Positions 33,201 to 41,145 of a stretch of DNA of 64,000 nt are shown piece after piece. The translations under genes were made by a program, and so were the position numbers. The notes under the pieces were generated by a model. It did not search any database and had not been told where the DNA came from. It saw only the letters and a list, made by a program, of their open reading frames with translations. Origin of the DNA: Bradyrhizobium guangzhouense (lineage in GTDB: Bacteria; Pseudomonadota; Alphaproteobacteria; Rhizobiales; Xanthobacteraceae); NCBI RefSeq assembly GCF_004114955.1, contig NZ_CP030053.1:5394001-5458000 (forward strand). The letters run 5' to 3'. How positions within the stretch are numbered: the stretch's first letter is position 1; each line of letters begins with the position of its first letter.

Positions 33201-36200
33201 CAAGATCACCGTGGACGTGAAGGGCGAAATCCTCGAGCTGAAAAACACCATCAACACCATGGTGGACCAGCTCAACGCGTTCGCCGGCGAAGTGACGCGC
33301 GTGGCGCGCGAAGTCGGCACCGAGGGCGAGCTCGGCGGTCAGGCCCAGGTGCCTGGTGTCGCCGGCACCTGGAAGGACCTCACCGACACCGTCAACTTCA
33401 TGGCGGCGAACCTGACCGAGCAAGTCCGCGGCATCGTCAAGGTGGTGACCGCGGTCGCCAACGGCGACCTCAAGCAGAACCTCACCGTGAAGTCGAAGGG
33501 CGAGGTCGCGGCGCTCGCCGACACCATCAACAACATGACCGAGACGCTGGCGACCTTCGCCGACCAGGTGACGTCGGTGGCGCGCGAAGTCGGCGTCGAA
33601 GGCCGTCTCGGCGGCCAGGCCGACGTGCCCGGCGCGGCCGGCACCTGGAAGGACCTCACCGGCAACGTCAACCTGCTGGCGGCCAACCTCACCTCCCAGG
33701 TGCGCGCGATCGCGGAAGTCGCGACCGCCGTGACCAAGGGCGACCTGACGCGATCGATCCAGGTCGACGCCCGCGGCGAGGTCGCGGAGCTGAAGGACAA
33801 CATCAACACGATGATCACGAACCTCCGTCTGACGACGGAGCTGAACACCGAGCAGGACTGGCTCAAGACCAACCTCGCCAAGTTCACCAACATGCTGCAG
33901 GGCCAGCGCGATCTCGCCACCGTCGGCCGGTTGCTGCTGACCGAGCTGTCGCCGCTGGTGAACGCCCATACCGGCGTGATCTACCAGGTCGAGAACGAAG
34001 ACAGTCCGCAACTGCTGCTGCTCGCCTCCTATGCCGGCGACGGCGTCTATCCCTATCAGCGCGTGCTGCAATTCGGCGACGGCCTGATCGGCCAGTGCGC
34101 GGTCGACCGGCGTCCGCGCGTCGTCGCCGACATCCCCGCCGACGTGGTGCCGATCAACTCGGCGCTGCTGCGCGTCGCGCCGAAGAACCTCGTGGTGCTG
34201 CCGGTGCTGTTCGAGGGCCAGGTCAAGGCGGTGATCGAGCTCGCCTCGCTCACATCGTTCACGACCTCGCAGATGACGTTCCTGGAGCAGCTCACCGACT
34301 CCATCGGCATCGTGCTCAACTCGATCGAAGCGACGATGCAGACCGAAGGCCTGCTCAAGCAGTCGCAGCAGCTCGCCGGCGAGCTGCAGACGCAGCAGCG
34401 CGAATTGCAGCAGACCAACGACCAGCTCGAGCAGAAGGCGCAGCAGCTCGCCGAGCGCAATGTCGAGGTCGAGCGCAAGAACCAGGAAATCGAGCAGGCC
34501 CGCCGCGCGCTCGAGGAAAAGGCGACCGAGCTCGCGCTGACCTCGAAGTACAAGTCGGAATTCCTGGCCAATATGAGCCACGAGCTGCGCACGCCGCTGA
34601 ACTCGATCCTGATCCTCGGACAGCAGCTCACCGACAATCCGGACGGCAACCTCTCGGCCAAGCAGGTCGAATTTGCCCGCACCATCCACGGCGCCGGCAC
34701 CGACCTGCTCAACCTCATCAGCGACATTCTCGATCTCTCCAAGATCGAGTCGGGAACGGTGACGGTCGATGCCGAGGAGATCCTCACCGCGAACCTGCTC
34801 GAGACGGTCGGGCGGCCGTTCCGGCACGAGGCGGAGAACCGCAATCTGTCGTTCAAGATCGACCTCGATCCGAACCTCGCCCGCAGCATCGTCACCGATT
34901 CCAAGCGCCTGCAGCAGGTGCTGAAGAACCTGCTCTCTAACGCCTTCAAGTTCACCGGCGAAGGCGAAGTGCGGCTGAAGGTCGCCGGCGCGCTCGGCGG
35001 CTGGGGTCCCGATCATCCGGTCCTGAACTCCGCGCCGGCCGTGATCGCCTTCGAGGTCTCGGACACCGGCATCGGCATCCCGCTGGAGAAGCAGAAGCTG
35101 ATCTTCGAGGCGTTCCAGCAGGCGGACGCCGGCACCAGCCGCAAATATGGCGGCACCGGTCTTGGCCTTGCCATCAGCCGCGAGCTTGCGAGCCTGCTCG
35201 GCGGCGAAATCCATCTGCGCAGCGCTCCCGGCAAGGGCTCGACCTTCACGCTGTACCTGCCGCTGAAATATTCCGGTCCGACGCTGGCACCGCGCGCGCC
35301 CGCGGCGCAGCAATATAACCAACCGCCTGCGCTCCAGCCGGCGACAGCTGTGCCCGAACGCGTCATCGAGCAGCTGCCCGACGATCGCCTCAATCTCGAG
35401 CCCGGCGACAGCATCCTCTTGATCGTGGAGGACGACCCGCATTATGCCCGCATCCTGGTCGACCTCGCGCGGGACAAGGGTTTCAAGGTTCTGGTCGCCG
35501 CGCGCGGCGCAGAGGCGCTCGAGCTTGCGAAACAGTATCAGCCGCGCGCCGTTTCGCTCGACGTGTTCCTGCCGGACATGCTCGGATGGACGGTGCTGAG
35601 CCAGCTCAAGCACAATCCGCTGACGCGCCACATTCCGGTGCAGATCATCACGCTCGACGAGGATCGCCAGCATGCGCTGGCGCGCGGCGCCTTCTCCTTC
35701 GTCAACAAGCCGACGACCACCGAAGGCGTTTCCGCGGCGCTGACGCAGATCAAGGAATATGCGCGTCCCAGGCGCAAACGGCTGCTGATCGTCGAGGACA
35801 ACGAGGCCGAGCAGCTGTCGATCCGCGAGCTGCTGCATCATGACGATATCGAGATCGTCACCACCGATACCGGCGCGGGTGCACTCTCGACACTTCGCGA
35901 GGCGCCATGCGATTGCGTGGTGCTCGATTTGCGCCTGCCCGACATGAGCGGCTTCGAGGTGCTGGACCAGATCCGCCGCGACGAAGCCCTCTCAAACGTT
36001 CCGGTCGTCGTGTTCACCGGCCGCGAGCTGTCGGCGGAAGAAGATGCCGAGCTCCACACCATGGCGCGCAGCATCGTGGTCAAGGGCGTGGAATCGCCCG
36101 AACGTCTGCTCGATGAAACCGCTTTGTTCCTGCACCGGGTGATCACCGAGCTGCCGGTCGAGAAGCAGCGCATGCTGGAGAAGCTCAACAGTTCCGACGA

Positions 36201-36579
36201 GGACCTGATCGGCAAGACCGCGCTTCTGGTCGACGACGACGCCCGCAACATCTTCGCGCTGTCGAGCGTGCTGGAACGGCGCGGCATGAAGGTGCTGACG
36301 GCGACCACCGGGCGCGAGGCGGTGACGCTGGTCGAATCCAACCCGGAAATCGCCATCGTGCTGATGGACATCATGATGCCGCAGATGGATGGCTATCAGA
36401 CCATCGGCGTGATCCGGGAGAACCCGGCCTTCCTGCGCCTGCCGATCATCGCGCTGACAGCGAAGGCGATGAAGGGCGACCGCGAGAAATGCCTGGAGGC
36501 AGGAGCCTCCGATTATCTCGCCAAACCCGTCAACACCGACCAATTGCTGCTTGCAATCCGCATGTGGCTGCACCGTTGA
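30286..36579 (+). CDS. Giant soluble hybrid sensor histidine kinase with poly-HAMP array and three receiver domains
   Basis: 2097 residues. Order: short N-terminus; HAMP-type region from ~residue 80; tandem 92-residue HAMP-plus-linker units starting at residue 219 and repeating to residue 1138; a last HAMP at ~1139; a GAF domain (~1180-1330); coiled coil; HisKA with H1432 in [11 protein letters not shown]; HATPase with [15 protein letters not shown] and [10 protein letters not shown]; then three receivers with phospho-acceptor Asp at D1759, D1881 and D2028. No membrane segment is visible, so it senses inside the cell. The layout recalls fungal group III osmosensing kinases and bacterial poly-HAMP kinases. 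A receiver-PAS-HWE kinase gene follows 14 bp downstream, probably in the same operon. Confidence 0.93.
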   Translation: MSDLDPGTASRSGRRVPKPKPNGTSEPDSRQELLLVLQAMRSGDFSVRMSGDYLGIDGKIADTFNEIIAANQRMAQQLELVGQVVGREGKTRQRVKFGLASGSWADMEGSVNTLIDDLLWPTREVTRAVAAVAQGDLLQTVKLDVDGRPLRGEFLQSATIVNTMIKQLGVFTSEVTRVAREVGTEGKLGGQAQVPEVTGVWKDLTESVNSMANNLTNQVRNIAEVTIAVANGDLSKKITVDVRGEILQLKEAINTMVDQLRSFASEVTRVAREVGTDGKLGGQAIVPGVAGTWKDLTDSVNAMCGNLTAQVRNIANVTTAVARGDLSRKITVDVRGEILELKDTINTMVDQLNSFASEVTRVAREVGTEGKLGGQAQVPGVAGTWKDLTDNVNFMASNLTAQVRNIADVATAIAGGDLSKKITVNVSGEILQLKETLNTMVDQLNAFAGEVTRVAREVGTEGRLGGQANVLGVAGTWKDLTESVNSMASNLTAQVRNIAEVTTAVAGGDLSKKITVDVRGEILELKDTINTMVDQLNAFAGEVTRVAREVGTEGKLGGQAQVRGVAGTWKDLTDSVNSMASNLTGQVRNIADVATAVAKGDLSKKITVNVSGEILQLKETLNTMVDQLNAFAGEVTRVAREVGTEGKLGGQAQVPGVAGTWKDLTDNVNSMAGNLTAQVRNIAEVATAIAGGDLSRKITVDVRGEILQLKDTLNTMVDQLNRFAGEVTRVAREVGTEGRLGGQANVPGVAGTWKDLTDSVNSMAGNLTAQVRNIAEVTTAVARGDLSRKITVDVKGEILELKNTINTMVDQLNGFAGEVTRVAREVGTEGKLGGQAEVPGVAGTWKDLTDNVNFMASNLTAQVRNIAEVATAIAGGDLSKKITVDVRGEILLLKDTLNTMVEQLRSFAAEVTRVAREVGTEGRLGGQAVVPGVGGTWKDLTDNVNLLAANLTTQVRNIAEVTTAVARGDLSRKITVDVKGEILELKNTINTMVDQLNAFAGEVTRVAREVGTEGELGGQAQVPGVAGTWKDLTDTVNFMAANLTEQVRGIVKVVTAVANGDLKQNLTVKSKGEVAALADTINNMTETLATFADQVTSVAREVGVEGRLGGQADVPGAAGTWKDLTGNVNLLAANLTSQVRAIAEVATAVTKGDLTRSIQVDARGEVAELKDNINTMITNLRLTTELNTEQDWLKTNLAKFTNMLQGQRDLATVGRLLLTELSPLVNAHTGVIYQVENEDSPQLLLLASYAGDGVYPYQRVLQFGDGLIGQCAVDRRPRVVADIPADVVPINSALLRVAPKNLVVLPVLFEGQVKAVIELASLTSFTTSQMTFLEQLTDSIGIVLNSIEATMQTEGLLKQSQQLAGELQTQQRELQQTNDQLEQKAQQLAERNVEVERKNQEIEQARRALEEKATELALTSKYKSEFLANMSHELRTPLNSILILGQQLTDNPDGNLSAKQVEFARTIHGAGTDLLNLISDILDLSKIESGTVTVDAEEILTANLLETVGRPFRHEAENRNLSFKIDLDPNLARSIVTDSKRLQQVLKNLLSNAFKFTGEGEVRLKVAGALGGWGPDHPVLNSAPAVIAFEVSDTGIGIPLEKQKLIFEAFQQADAGTSRKYGGTGLGLAISRELASLLGGEIHLRSAPGKGSTFTLYLPLKYSGPTLAPRAPAAQQYNQPPALQPATAVPERVIEQLPDDRLNLEPGDSILLIVEDDPHYARILVDLARDKGFKVLVAARGAEALELAKQYQPRAVSLDVFLPDMLGWTVLSQLKHNPLTRHIPVQIITLDEDRQHALARGAFSFVNKPTTTEGVSAALTQIKEYARPRRKRLLIVEDNEAEQLSIRELLHHDDIEIVTTDTGAGALSTLREAPCDCVVLDLRLPDMSGFEVLDQIRRDEALSNVPVVVFTGRELSAEEDAELHTMARSIVVKGVESPERLLDETALFLHRVITELPVEKQRMLEKLNSSDEDLIGKTALLVDDDARNIFALSSVLERRGMKVLTATTGREAVTLVESNPEIAIVLMDIMMPQMDGYQTIGVIRENPAFLRLPIIALTAKAMKGDREKCLEAGASDYLAKPVNTDQLLLAIRMWLHR
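30940..33699 (+). repeat. In-frame tandem repeat, ten 276-bp units encoding HAMP modules
   Basis: Unit starts at 30940, 31216, 31492, 31768, 32044, 32320, 32596, 32872, 33148 and 33424, each exactly 276 bp (92 codons). Units 1-9 are nearly identical in protein and very similar in DNA; the tenth (33424-33699) is more diverged, and a terminal partial HAMP follows at 33700. Consensus core: [60 protein letters not shown] and [20 protein letters not shown]. Confidence 0.95.
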
Positions 36580-36593
36580 GTTTGGATCCGAGA

Positions 36594-38087
36594 ATGGACC
36601 ACGAAAAGGTCAACATCCTCCTCGTCGACGACCAGCCGGCCAAGCTGCTCGCCTACGAGGTGATCTTGAAGGAACTCGGTGAGAACCTCGTGATCGCCTC
36701 GTCCGGCCGGGAGGCGCTGGAGGTGCTGCTCAAGACCGAGATCGCGGTGATCCTGGTCGACGTCTGCATGCCCGAGCTCGACGGTTTCGAGCTCGCGGCC
36801 ATGATCCGCGAGCATCCACGCTTCCAGAAGACCGCGATGATCTTCATTTCGGCCATTCAGGTCAGCGACATCGACCGCCTGCGCGGCTACGAGATGGGTG
36901 CGGTCGACTACGTTCCCGTGCCTGTCATACCGGAAGTGCTGCGCGCCAAGGTCAAGGTGTTTGCCGAGCTTTATCGCAAGACGCGCGAGCTCGAGCGGCT
37001 GAACCAGGATCTCGAGGATCGCGTCCGCGCCCGCACGGCCGAGCTGGAGAACTCCACCGCCAAGCTGCGCGAGAGCGAAGAGCGGCGCACCATGGCCATC
37101 GCGGCGGGCAAGATGGGCTCGTGGGACTGGGATTGGGTCAATGGCGACTGGATGTGGGACGAAGGCCAGTATCGCATTTTCGGTGTGACGCCGGAAACGT
37201 TCAGCGTCACATCGGTGAATGTCCAGGCGCTGCTGCATCCCGATGATGCCGACCAGTTCAGCAAGGCCATTGCCGCGTTCAACACCGGCTCCCATGCCTA
37301 TGAAGGTGAATTTCGCATCCGTCGCCCCGACGGCGAGGTGCGCTGGTGCGTCGGCACGGCGGCCGCGACCGTCGACTCCAACGGCCGCGTCGTGCGGGTG
37401 AGCGGCGTCACCGTCGATATCACGGAACGCAAGCGCGCCGAGGAACGGCAGAATCTGCTGGCGCGCGAGGTCGATCATCGCGCCAAGAATGCGCTGGCGC
37501 TGGCGCAATCGATCGTCCGCCTCACCCGCGCCGAGGAAGTCAAGGCTTACGTCAATGCCGTCGAGGGCCGCATCAATGCGCTCGCGCGCGTGCACACCAT
37601 CCTCTCGCTGTCGAGCTGGCAGGGCGCCGAGCTCTCCAAGTTGATCGAGGAAGAGGTGGCGCCCTACTCGCTCGGCGGACAGGTCAAGCTTGCGGGTCCC
37701 GAAGTGCAGTTGTTGCCGGCCACCGCGCAGACACTGGCCCTGGCGCTGCACGAGCTCTTCACCAATTCGGCCAAGTATGGCGCGCTCTCGACGCGGTCGG
37801 GTCGGCTCGCGATCGGCTGGGGAGCCGAGAACGATCTCCTCACCTTGACGTGGGATGAGAGCGGCGGGCCGCTGGTCAGGACGCCGAAATCGCGTGGCTT
37901 CGGGACGAGAAGCCTGCTCGCCAGCGTTGAATCCCAGCTTGGCGGACAGGCGCAATTCGATTGGCGTTCGGAGGGCTTGCTGTGTCGTCTCGAAGTCCCC
38001 TTGACGAGTAGGACCGCAGCGACGCCGGCGGCGCAGGACAAGTTCGAGACCGGCAGCTCTCCCGAGCTTCAGCGCGCGTCGGGTTAA
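36594..38087 (+). CDS. Receiver-PAS-HWE family sensor histidine kinase
   Basis: 497 residues from ATG 36594; longer in-frame readings overlap the giant kinase gene. Receiver domain (~5-120) with phospho-acceptor D56 in ILVDVCMPELDG, a coiled linker (LNQDLEDRVRARTAELENS), PAS domain (~165-285, with VRVSGVTVDITERKRAEE as its end), and an HWE-type kinase: H295 in REVDHRAKNALAL, N-box HELFTNSAKYGALS and the WxE-type LTWDESGGP. HWE kinases are common in rhizobia, and some feed the PhyR-EcfG general-stress pathway. With its receiver it may take phosphate from the upstream hybrid kinase. Its stop overlaps the stop of the convergent small gene. Confidence 0.92.
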   Translation: MDHEKVNILLVDDQPAKLLAYEVILKELGENLVIASSGREALEVLLKTEIAVILVDVCMPELDGFELAAMIREHPRFQKTAMIFISAIQVSDIDRLRGYEMGAVDYVPVPVIPEVLRAKVKVFAELYRKTRELERLNQDLEDRVRARTAELENSTAKLRESEERRTMAIAAGKMGSWDWDWVNGDWMWDEGQYRIFGVTPETFSVTSVNVQALLHPDDADQFSKAIAAFNTGSHAYEGEFRIRRPDGEVRWCVGTAAATVDSNGRVVRVSGVTVDITERKRAEERQNLLAREVDHRAKNALALAQSIVRLTRAEEVKAYVNAVEGRINALARVHTILSLSSWQGAELSKLIEEEVAPYSLGGQVKLAGPEVQLLPATAQTLALALHELFTNSAKYGALSTRSGRLAIGWGAENDLLTLTWDESGGPLVRTPKSRGFGTRSLLASVESQLGGQAQFDWRSEGLLCRLEVPLTSRTAATPAAQDKFETGSSPELQRASG

Positions 38088-38305
38088 CGCGAGGCGGCAA
38101 CTTTCAGTCGCGACATCGACCGCGATTCATCGGCGATGCGCCCTTCGAGCCAGGCTTCGGTTTGCGCGAGATCGCGCAGCGCCCTCGCGTAGCGGCGGGC
38201 CGCGCTGCGGTCCGCACCGCGCGGCAGCTTGCGCGCCTTGAGCAATATGTCGGCCGCCGCGTTGCGATAGGCCAGCGAGCGGTAGAGAAAGACCACCTTA
38301 CCCAT
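38084..38305 (-). CDS. Short basic helical protein (RSLAYRNAA type)
   Basis: 73 residues: MGKVVFLYRSLAYRNAAADI, LLKARKLPRGADRSAARRYA and RALRDLAQTEAWLEGRI. Two amphipathic helices with an Arg-rich face. The layout (short N-terminus, Y/F-R-x-LA-x-x-R, loop, Leu-rich second helix) is shared with the genes at 43746 and 57410. ATG 38305 has GGGAATA upstream, a poor ribosome site. It is tail-to-tail with the HWE kinase, the two stop codons sharing TTAA. Confidence 0.68.
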   Translation of the reverse strand: MGKVVFLYRSLAYRNAAADILLKARKLPRGADRSAARRYARALRDLAQTEAWLEGRIADESRSMSRLKVAASR

Positions 38306-38396
38306 AGCTGATATTCCCGTGTTGATGGCGCACATCCTCGCAAGGCCGGCATGAACGTCGGATGAAGCGGGTGATGACAAATCCTTCATACGCAAT

Positions 38397-38421
38397 GGAA
38401 CCCGCAATGACCGCGCGCGTT
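38397..38421 (+). promoter_or_regulatory. EcfG-type promoter, exact consensus
   Basis: GGAAC (38397-38401), 16-bp spacer, CGTT (38418-38421). This is the only site in the window matching every consensus base. The ATG of the small membrane protein follows at 38447. Confidence 0.7.
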
Positions 38422-38446
38422 GCATGCCAGACCGATCGGCAGTTCC

Positions 38447-38716
38447 ATGCGCGCAAAAAAGTCGCCAAAGGGGTCGCCAAGTCTGATCTCGCCCACCGGC
38501 GTGATCAAGCTGATGACCCATGCGATGATGGGGGCGGCACTCGGCCTGACGTTTACGCTCGCGCTCATTCTGGTCAATCCCGCGGCTGCAGAATTGCTGA
38601 ACGATGGCGGCCGTGCGGCGGCCTTCGTGTTCGTTGCCACGATGGTGACGACCTTCGCCATCGGTGCCTCGCTGACGGGCGTCGTGTTCATCCTCAACGA
38701 AGACAAGAACTCTTGA
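38447..38716 (+). CDS. Small two-span membrane protein
   Basis: 89 residues from ATG 38447, 25 bp after the perfect EcfG-type promoter. Basic N-terminus (MRAKKSPKGSPSLISPTGVI), then helices MTHAMMGAALGLTFTLALIL and AFVFVATMVTTFAIGASLTG, with a polar loop (NPAAAELLNDGGR) and short tail FILNEDKNS. If transcription starts ~8 nt after the -10, the leader is very short, so translation could instead begin at Met32 (MTHAMMGA). Function unknown. Confidence 0.65.
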   Translation: MRAKKSPKGSPSLISPTGVIKLMTHAMMGAALGLTFTLALILVNPAAAELLNDGGRAAAFVFVATMVTTFAIGASLTGVVFILNEDKNS

Positions 38717-38749
38717 TGCGGACGTGAAACGCGCGCGACGTTTTTCTTC

Positions 38750-38774
38750 GGAACTCCTGTGGCAAATGGCGGTT
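38750..38774 (+). promoter_or_regulatory. EcfG-type promoter of the 78-residue secreted protein
   Basis: GGAAC (38750-38754), 16-bp spacer, GGTT (38771-38774); the ATG follows at 38811. Confidence 0.6.
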
Positions 38775-38810
38775 GGCTCCTGCGTCAATTCAACTCAGGG
38801 AGTTCCCTAC

Positions 38811-39047
38811 ATGAAGACGACCAAGCTCGCTCTCGCCGTGATGTTGGCAACCGGCCTCGCCGCCGCGCCGTTCGCCGCGCAGGCCAAGTCCCACAAGAAG
38901 CACCACTCCTCCATGTCGCAGACCACGACGGGAGCGAACATGAAGTCCAAGGGTAGCGAACCGACCCCCCAAGGCGGCACCAACCCTGGTACGGACCAGA
39001 GCGGCGGCATGATGAACAACAAGAGCGCTCCGACCAACACCAAGTAG
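38811..39047 (+). CDS. Small secreted low-complexity protein
   Basis: 78 residues: signal peptide MKTTKLALAVMLATGLAAAP (cleavage near AQA, residue 25), then a Lys/His start (KSHKKHHSSMSQTTTG) and a Gly/Thr/Asn-rich tail. Similar in style to the product at 29696. ATG 38811 follows CAGGGAG. It has its own EcfG-type promoter and a hairpin terminator, so it is a monocistronic stress gene. Role unknown. Confidence 0.75.
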   Translation: MKTTKLALAVMLATGLAAAPFAAQAKSHKKHHSSMSQTTTGANMKSKGSEPTPQGGTNPGTDQSGGMMNNKSAPTNTK

Positions 39048-39072
39048 GCTTGCAACCAAGCTCTTGGCGTTC

Positions 39073-39094
39073 AGGCCCCGCGAGAGCGGGGCCT
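39073..39094 (+). terminator. Hairpin terminator
   Basis: Perfect 9-bp stem AGGCCCCGC/GCGGGGCCT with GAGA loop, 26 bp after the stop of the secreted protein gene. The T-run after it is weak (GTTGCTT). Confidence 0.65.
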
Positions 39095-39119
39095 GTTGCT
39101 TGAGCGCCTGGGCATTCGC

Positions 39120-39320
39120 TCAGGGCCACATCGTCGGTGCGCGGATCAGCGCATCACCACCTACCCGCTTCAACTCGTCGACCGAACTGCGCCCCGAACG
39201 GACGAGGTTACGCAATCTCTCAGCAACGCGCTCGCGCGTCGTCGTATCCCATGGGGGCAAGTCTGCGCAGACCTCATCGAGCACCGCCTGCAGCAGGGCA
39301 GTCATTTCGGCATCCGGCAT
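39120..39320 (-). CDS. Short hypothetical protein
   Basis: 66 residues: MPDAEMTALLQAVLDEVCAD, LPPWDTTTRERVAERLRNL and VRSGRSSVDELKRVGGDAL. Mainly helical and acidic at the N-terminus. ATG 39320 has GGAG upstream at 7 nt. It is the last of three short genes on this strand (with 39381 and 39591), with modest gaps, so a small operon is possible. No domain was recognised. Confidence 0.6.
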   Translation of the reverse strand: MPDAEMTALLQAVLDEVCADLPPWDTTTRERVAERLRNLVRSGRSSVDELKRVGGDALIRAPTMWP

Positions 39321-39380
39321 GGACGAGCTCCGGCATGTCGCGTTGCGCGACTGCTTTAGCTGCGTCGGATGTCAGGGATG

Positions 39381-39569
39381 TTAAAGGGGGCGGACGACAG
39401 AGCTCGTCTTCACGAGATGATCGAGCTGCGCCCGCTTGCGCGCGATCAGGAGCTGGGCGGTGGCGTCGTCGAGGCCTTCCCGCTGCAATTGCCTGATCGC
39501 AGAGCCCAGTTCGAGGATCTCGGCGCGCAGTCTCAGAATCCGGTAGGCGTCCGGGTCTTCCTCCACCAC
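39381..39569 (-). CDS. Short helical hypothetical protein
   Basis: 62 residues from GTG 39569 (GGAGGGAGG upstream). Sequence VVEEDPDAYRILRLRAEILE then LGSAIRQLQREGLDDATAQL; predicted helical hairpin. It starts 21 bp after the stop of the 87-residue gene on the same strand, so the two are likely co-transcribed. No known family. Confidence 0.6.
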   Translation of the reverse strand: MVEEDPDAYRILRLRAEILELGSAIRQLQREGLDDATAQLLIARKRAQLDHLVKTSSVVRPL

Positions 39570-39590
39570 CAGCCTCCCTCCACGAACGCC

Positions 39591-39854
39591 TCAGCGGCGT
39601 ACCGGCCTGCTCTCGTTTTTCAGCGGACGGAGGCGCACCCGCTCGCGGATGTCAGGCAGCACCTCGCCGCCGCCCGCAGCCTTCCATTCGCCAATCAGCA
39701 GGTTGATTTTCCGGCGCAGGTCAATTTGCGCCCGGGCCCGTTCGGTGCAATCGCGGTCGCGATTGACGAGATCGCGCACGGACGCTTCGACGTCGGCCAT
39801 CTCCAGCCTCAAGATGCTGATTTTACGTCGAATTTCATTAATTCTGTTGTCCAT
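39591..39854 (-). CDS. Short coiled-coil hypothetical protein
   Basis: 87 residues: MDNRINEIRRKISILRLEMA, DVEASVRDLVNRDRDCTERA, RAQIDLRRKINLLIGEWKAA, then a basic tail. The opening helices have heptad-like Ile/Leu spacing. ATG 39854 faces the divergent DUF3072 gene across a 49-bp A/T-rich gap that must hold both promoters. No EcfG-type site was found there. Confidence 0.65.
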   Translation of the reverse strand: MDNRINEIRRKISILRLEMADVEASVRDLVNRDRDCTERARAQIDLRRKINLLIGEWKAAGGGEVLPDIRERVRLRPLKNESRPVRR

Positions 39855-39903
39855 GGCTTGTTAGAACAAAATAAGAACATATAGTCAAGTCACGAAATCA
39901 GGA

Positions 39904-40146
39904 ATGGAGAGCGAGATGCAGGTTCAGGGTAAATACGACGCCAAGGCTTTTGCGGACGCCAAGGCTTTTCCGAATGCCAAGGCTTTTCTGATGGAGCAGA
40001 TGACCCGGGCGCAAGGGCTGCGGCTCAAGCGGCTCAGCGAAGAGGCCTACCAGCCGGCGCAATACGATCGCGACCTGTCCTTTGCCGAAGCCGCGCGCCG
40101 CATCCAGGTGCTGGAAGCAGAGATCGAGCTCGCCAACTCTTTCTGA
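39904..40146 (+). CDS. DUF3072-family short protein
   Basis: 80 residues (or 76 from the ATG at 39916). The C-terminal ~45 residues (MTRAQGLRLKRLSEEAYQPA, DLSFAEAARRIQVLEAEI) match DUF3072, a short helical domain of unknown function found in many soil bacteria. Before it lies a threefold AKAF repeat (DAKAFADAKAFPNAKAF) encoded by three near-identical 18-bp DNA units, which suggests recent slippage. Divergent from the 87-residue coiled-coil gene. Confidence 0.75.
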   Translation: MESEMQVQGKYDAKAFADAKAFPNAKAFLMEQMTRAQGLRLKRLSEEAYQPAQYDRDLSFAEAARRIQVLEAEIELANSF

Positions 40147-40169
40147 AGAGGCGCTTCGCAAAGCGCGCT

Positions 40170-40194
40170 GGAACATTGGGTCAGCGCTCCTGTT
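40170..40194 (+). promoter_or_regulatory. EcfG-type promoter of the histone-like gene
   Basis: GGAAC (40170-40174), 16-bp spacer, TGTT (40191-40194); the ATG follows at 40223. Confidence 0.55.
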
Positions 40195-40222
40195 CTCTTC
40201 CGGAAGCCATGGGAGAGAGCTG

Positions 40223-40498
40223 ATGGCACGCAAAGCAAAGAAGCGCCGCTATTCACGCAGCTCCGGCAGCGATGTCGAGAGCGAGATGCGACGCTACAAG
40301 AAGGGCACCGCAAAGAGCGGACGCGGCGGTCGCGGCGGACGCGTGAAGAGCCGCAAACAGGCGATTGCGATCGGCCTGTCCAAAGCGCGCAAGAAGGGCA
40401 AGAAGGTGCCGAAGAAGGCGTCGAAGCGGAAGACGTCCAGGAAGACCAGCAAGAAGACGAGCAAGAAGAGCTCGAAGCGCAAATCCTCCAAGCGGTGA
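40223..40498 (+). CDS. DUF6496-type basic protein with histone H1-like Lys/Ser tail
   Basis: 91 residues from ATG 40223 (GGGAGAGAG upstream). The N-terminal half (MARKAKKRRYSRSSGSDVES, EMRRYKKGTAKSGRGG, then SRKQAIAIGLSKARKKGKK) matches the short DUF6496 family. The last ~35 residues are a KTSKK/KSSKR repeat resembling the C-terminal tail of eukaryotic histone H1 and bacterial Hc1-like proteins. It should bind DNA or RNA non-specifically; a role in nucleoid protection under stress is inference, supported by the EcfG-type promoter. Confidence 0.78.
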   Translation: MARKAKKRRYSRSSGSDVESEMRRYKKGTAKSGRGGRGGRVKSRKQAIAIGLSKARKKGKKVPKKASKRKTSRKTSKKTSKKSSKRKSSKR

Positions 40499-40510
40499 CG
40501 CGGGCCGCTG

Positions 40511-40873
40511 TCAGATCATGCTGCCGGGCATGAAGCAGCGGATCGAAACGCCGAACACCGTCTTGACCGGCCAGACCATGGTACGGCCGGCCCGGTTTGG
40601 CTCGGTGATCACGGCTTCGTCGGGGACGTCGACCCACTCTCCGTCAAGCCGTACCCGGTAATGACCATTGTGCGAGTCCCAATCGGGATCGGCCACGGCA
40701 ACGCCGTCGGCATCCGAGCAGCACGGACCGAGATGGCTGCGCAAACTGTCGAACCAGGGTTTGAGCGGCGAGTCGGTGAAGCGACCGTCATCGCGCCCCA
40801 AGGCGCTTCCGGTCGACAACAGAAAAGGCGCGACGAGCAGCGCAAGCTTCAGCGAGAGCTTCAATCGATCCAT
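40511..40873 (-). CDS. Secreted hypothetical protein with CC motif
   Basis: 120 residues. Signal peptide MDRLKLSLKLALLVAPFLLS (through ~residue 25), then a small domain with the vicinal pair HLGPCCSDADG, YRVRLDGEWVDVPDEAVITE and a C-terminal GVSIRCFMPGSMI. Three Cys in an exported protein point to a disulfide. The pattern recurs in Bradyrhizobium proteins of unknown role. ATG 40873 is chosen because it opens the signal peptide. Confidence 0.72.
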   Translation of the reverse strand: MDRLKLSLKLALLVAPFLLSTGSALGRDDGRFTDSPLKPWFDSLRSHLGPCCSDADGVAVADPDWDSHNGHYRVRLDGEWVDVPDEAVITEPNRAGRTMVWPVKTVFGVSIRCFMPGSMI

Positions 40874-41145
40874 GTCGGCACCGATCAAATGCGAACCACC
40901 GGCCGGTTCCACAAATCGGCCGGACGTCCGAAGTTCCACTCCTGCAATTTGCCTCGGCAGCTTCGTTGCGGCCGAAGCATAACAGTATTCCAGAGTTTGA
41001 CGAGCGAACGCGGCTTTTTCGGACGAACCCGTCATCATTGCTGCCGTTAACGAGAATGTTATCGGTGGGCTGTGGGTATCTCGAGAGACGCGCACGAAAA
41101 AGGCGGCCCGCAGGCCGCCTTTTGAACTTGCCGTCAAGCTCGATA

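Noticed and set aside
30940..33699. Regular repeats considered as a CRISPR or satellite array
   Set aside because: Unit length is 276 bp, exactly 92 codons, without spacers, and every unit encodes a HAMP module in frame.
30313..35841. 1842-codon open frame on the minus strand opposite the giant kinase
   Set aside because: It mirrors the repeated high-G+C codons of the HAMP array; its translation is low-complexity (RHAR/GGDV-type repeats) with no domain, and the sense frame has complete kinase domains.
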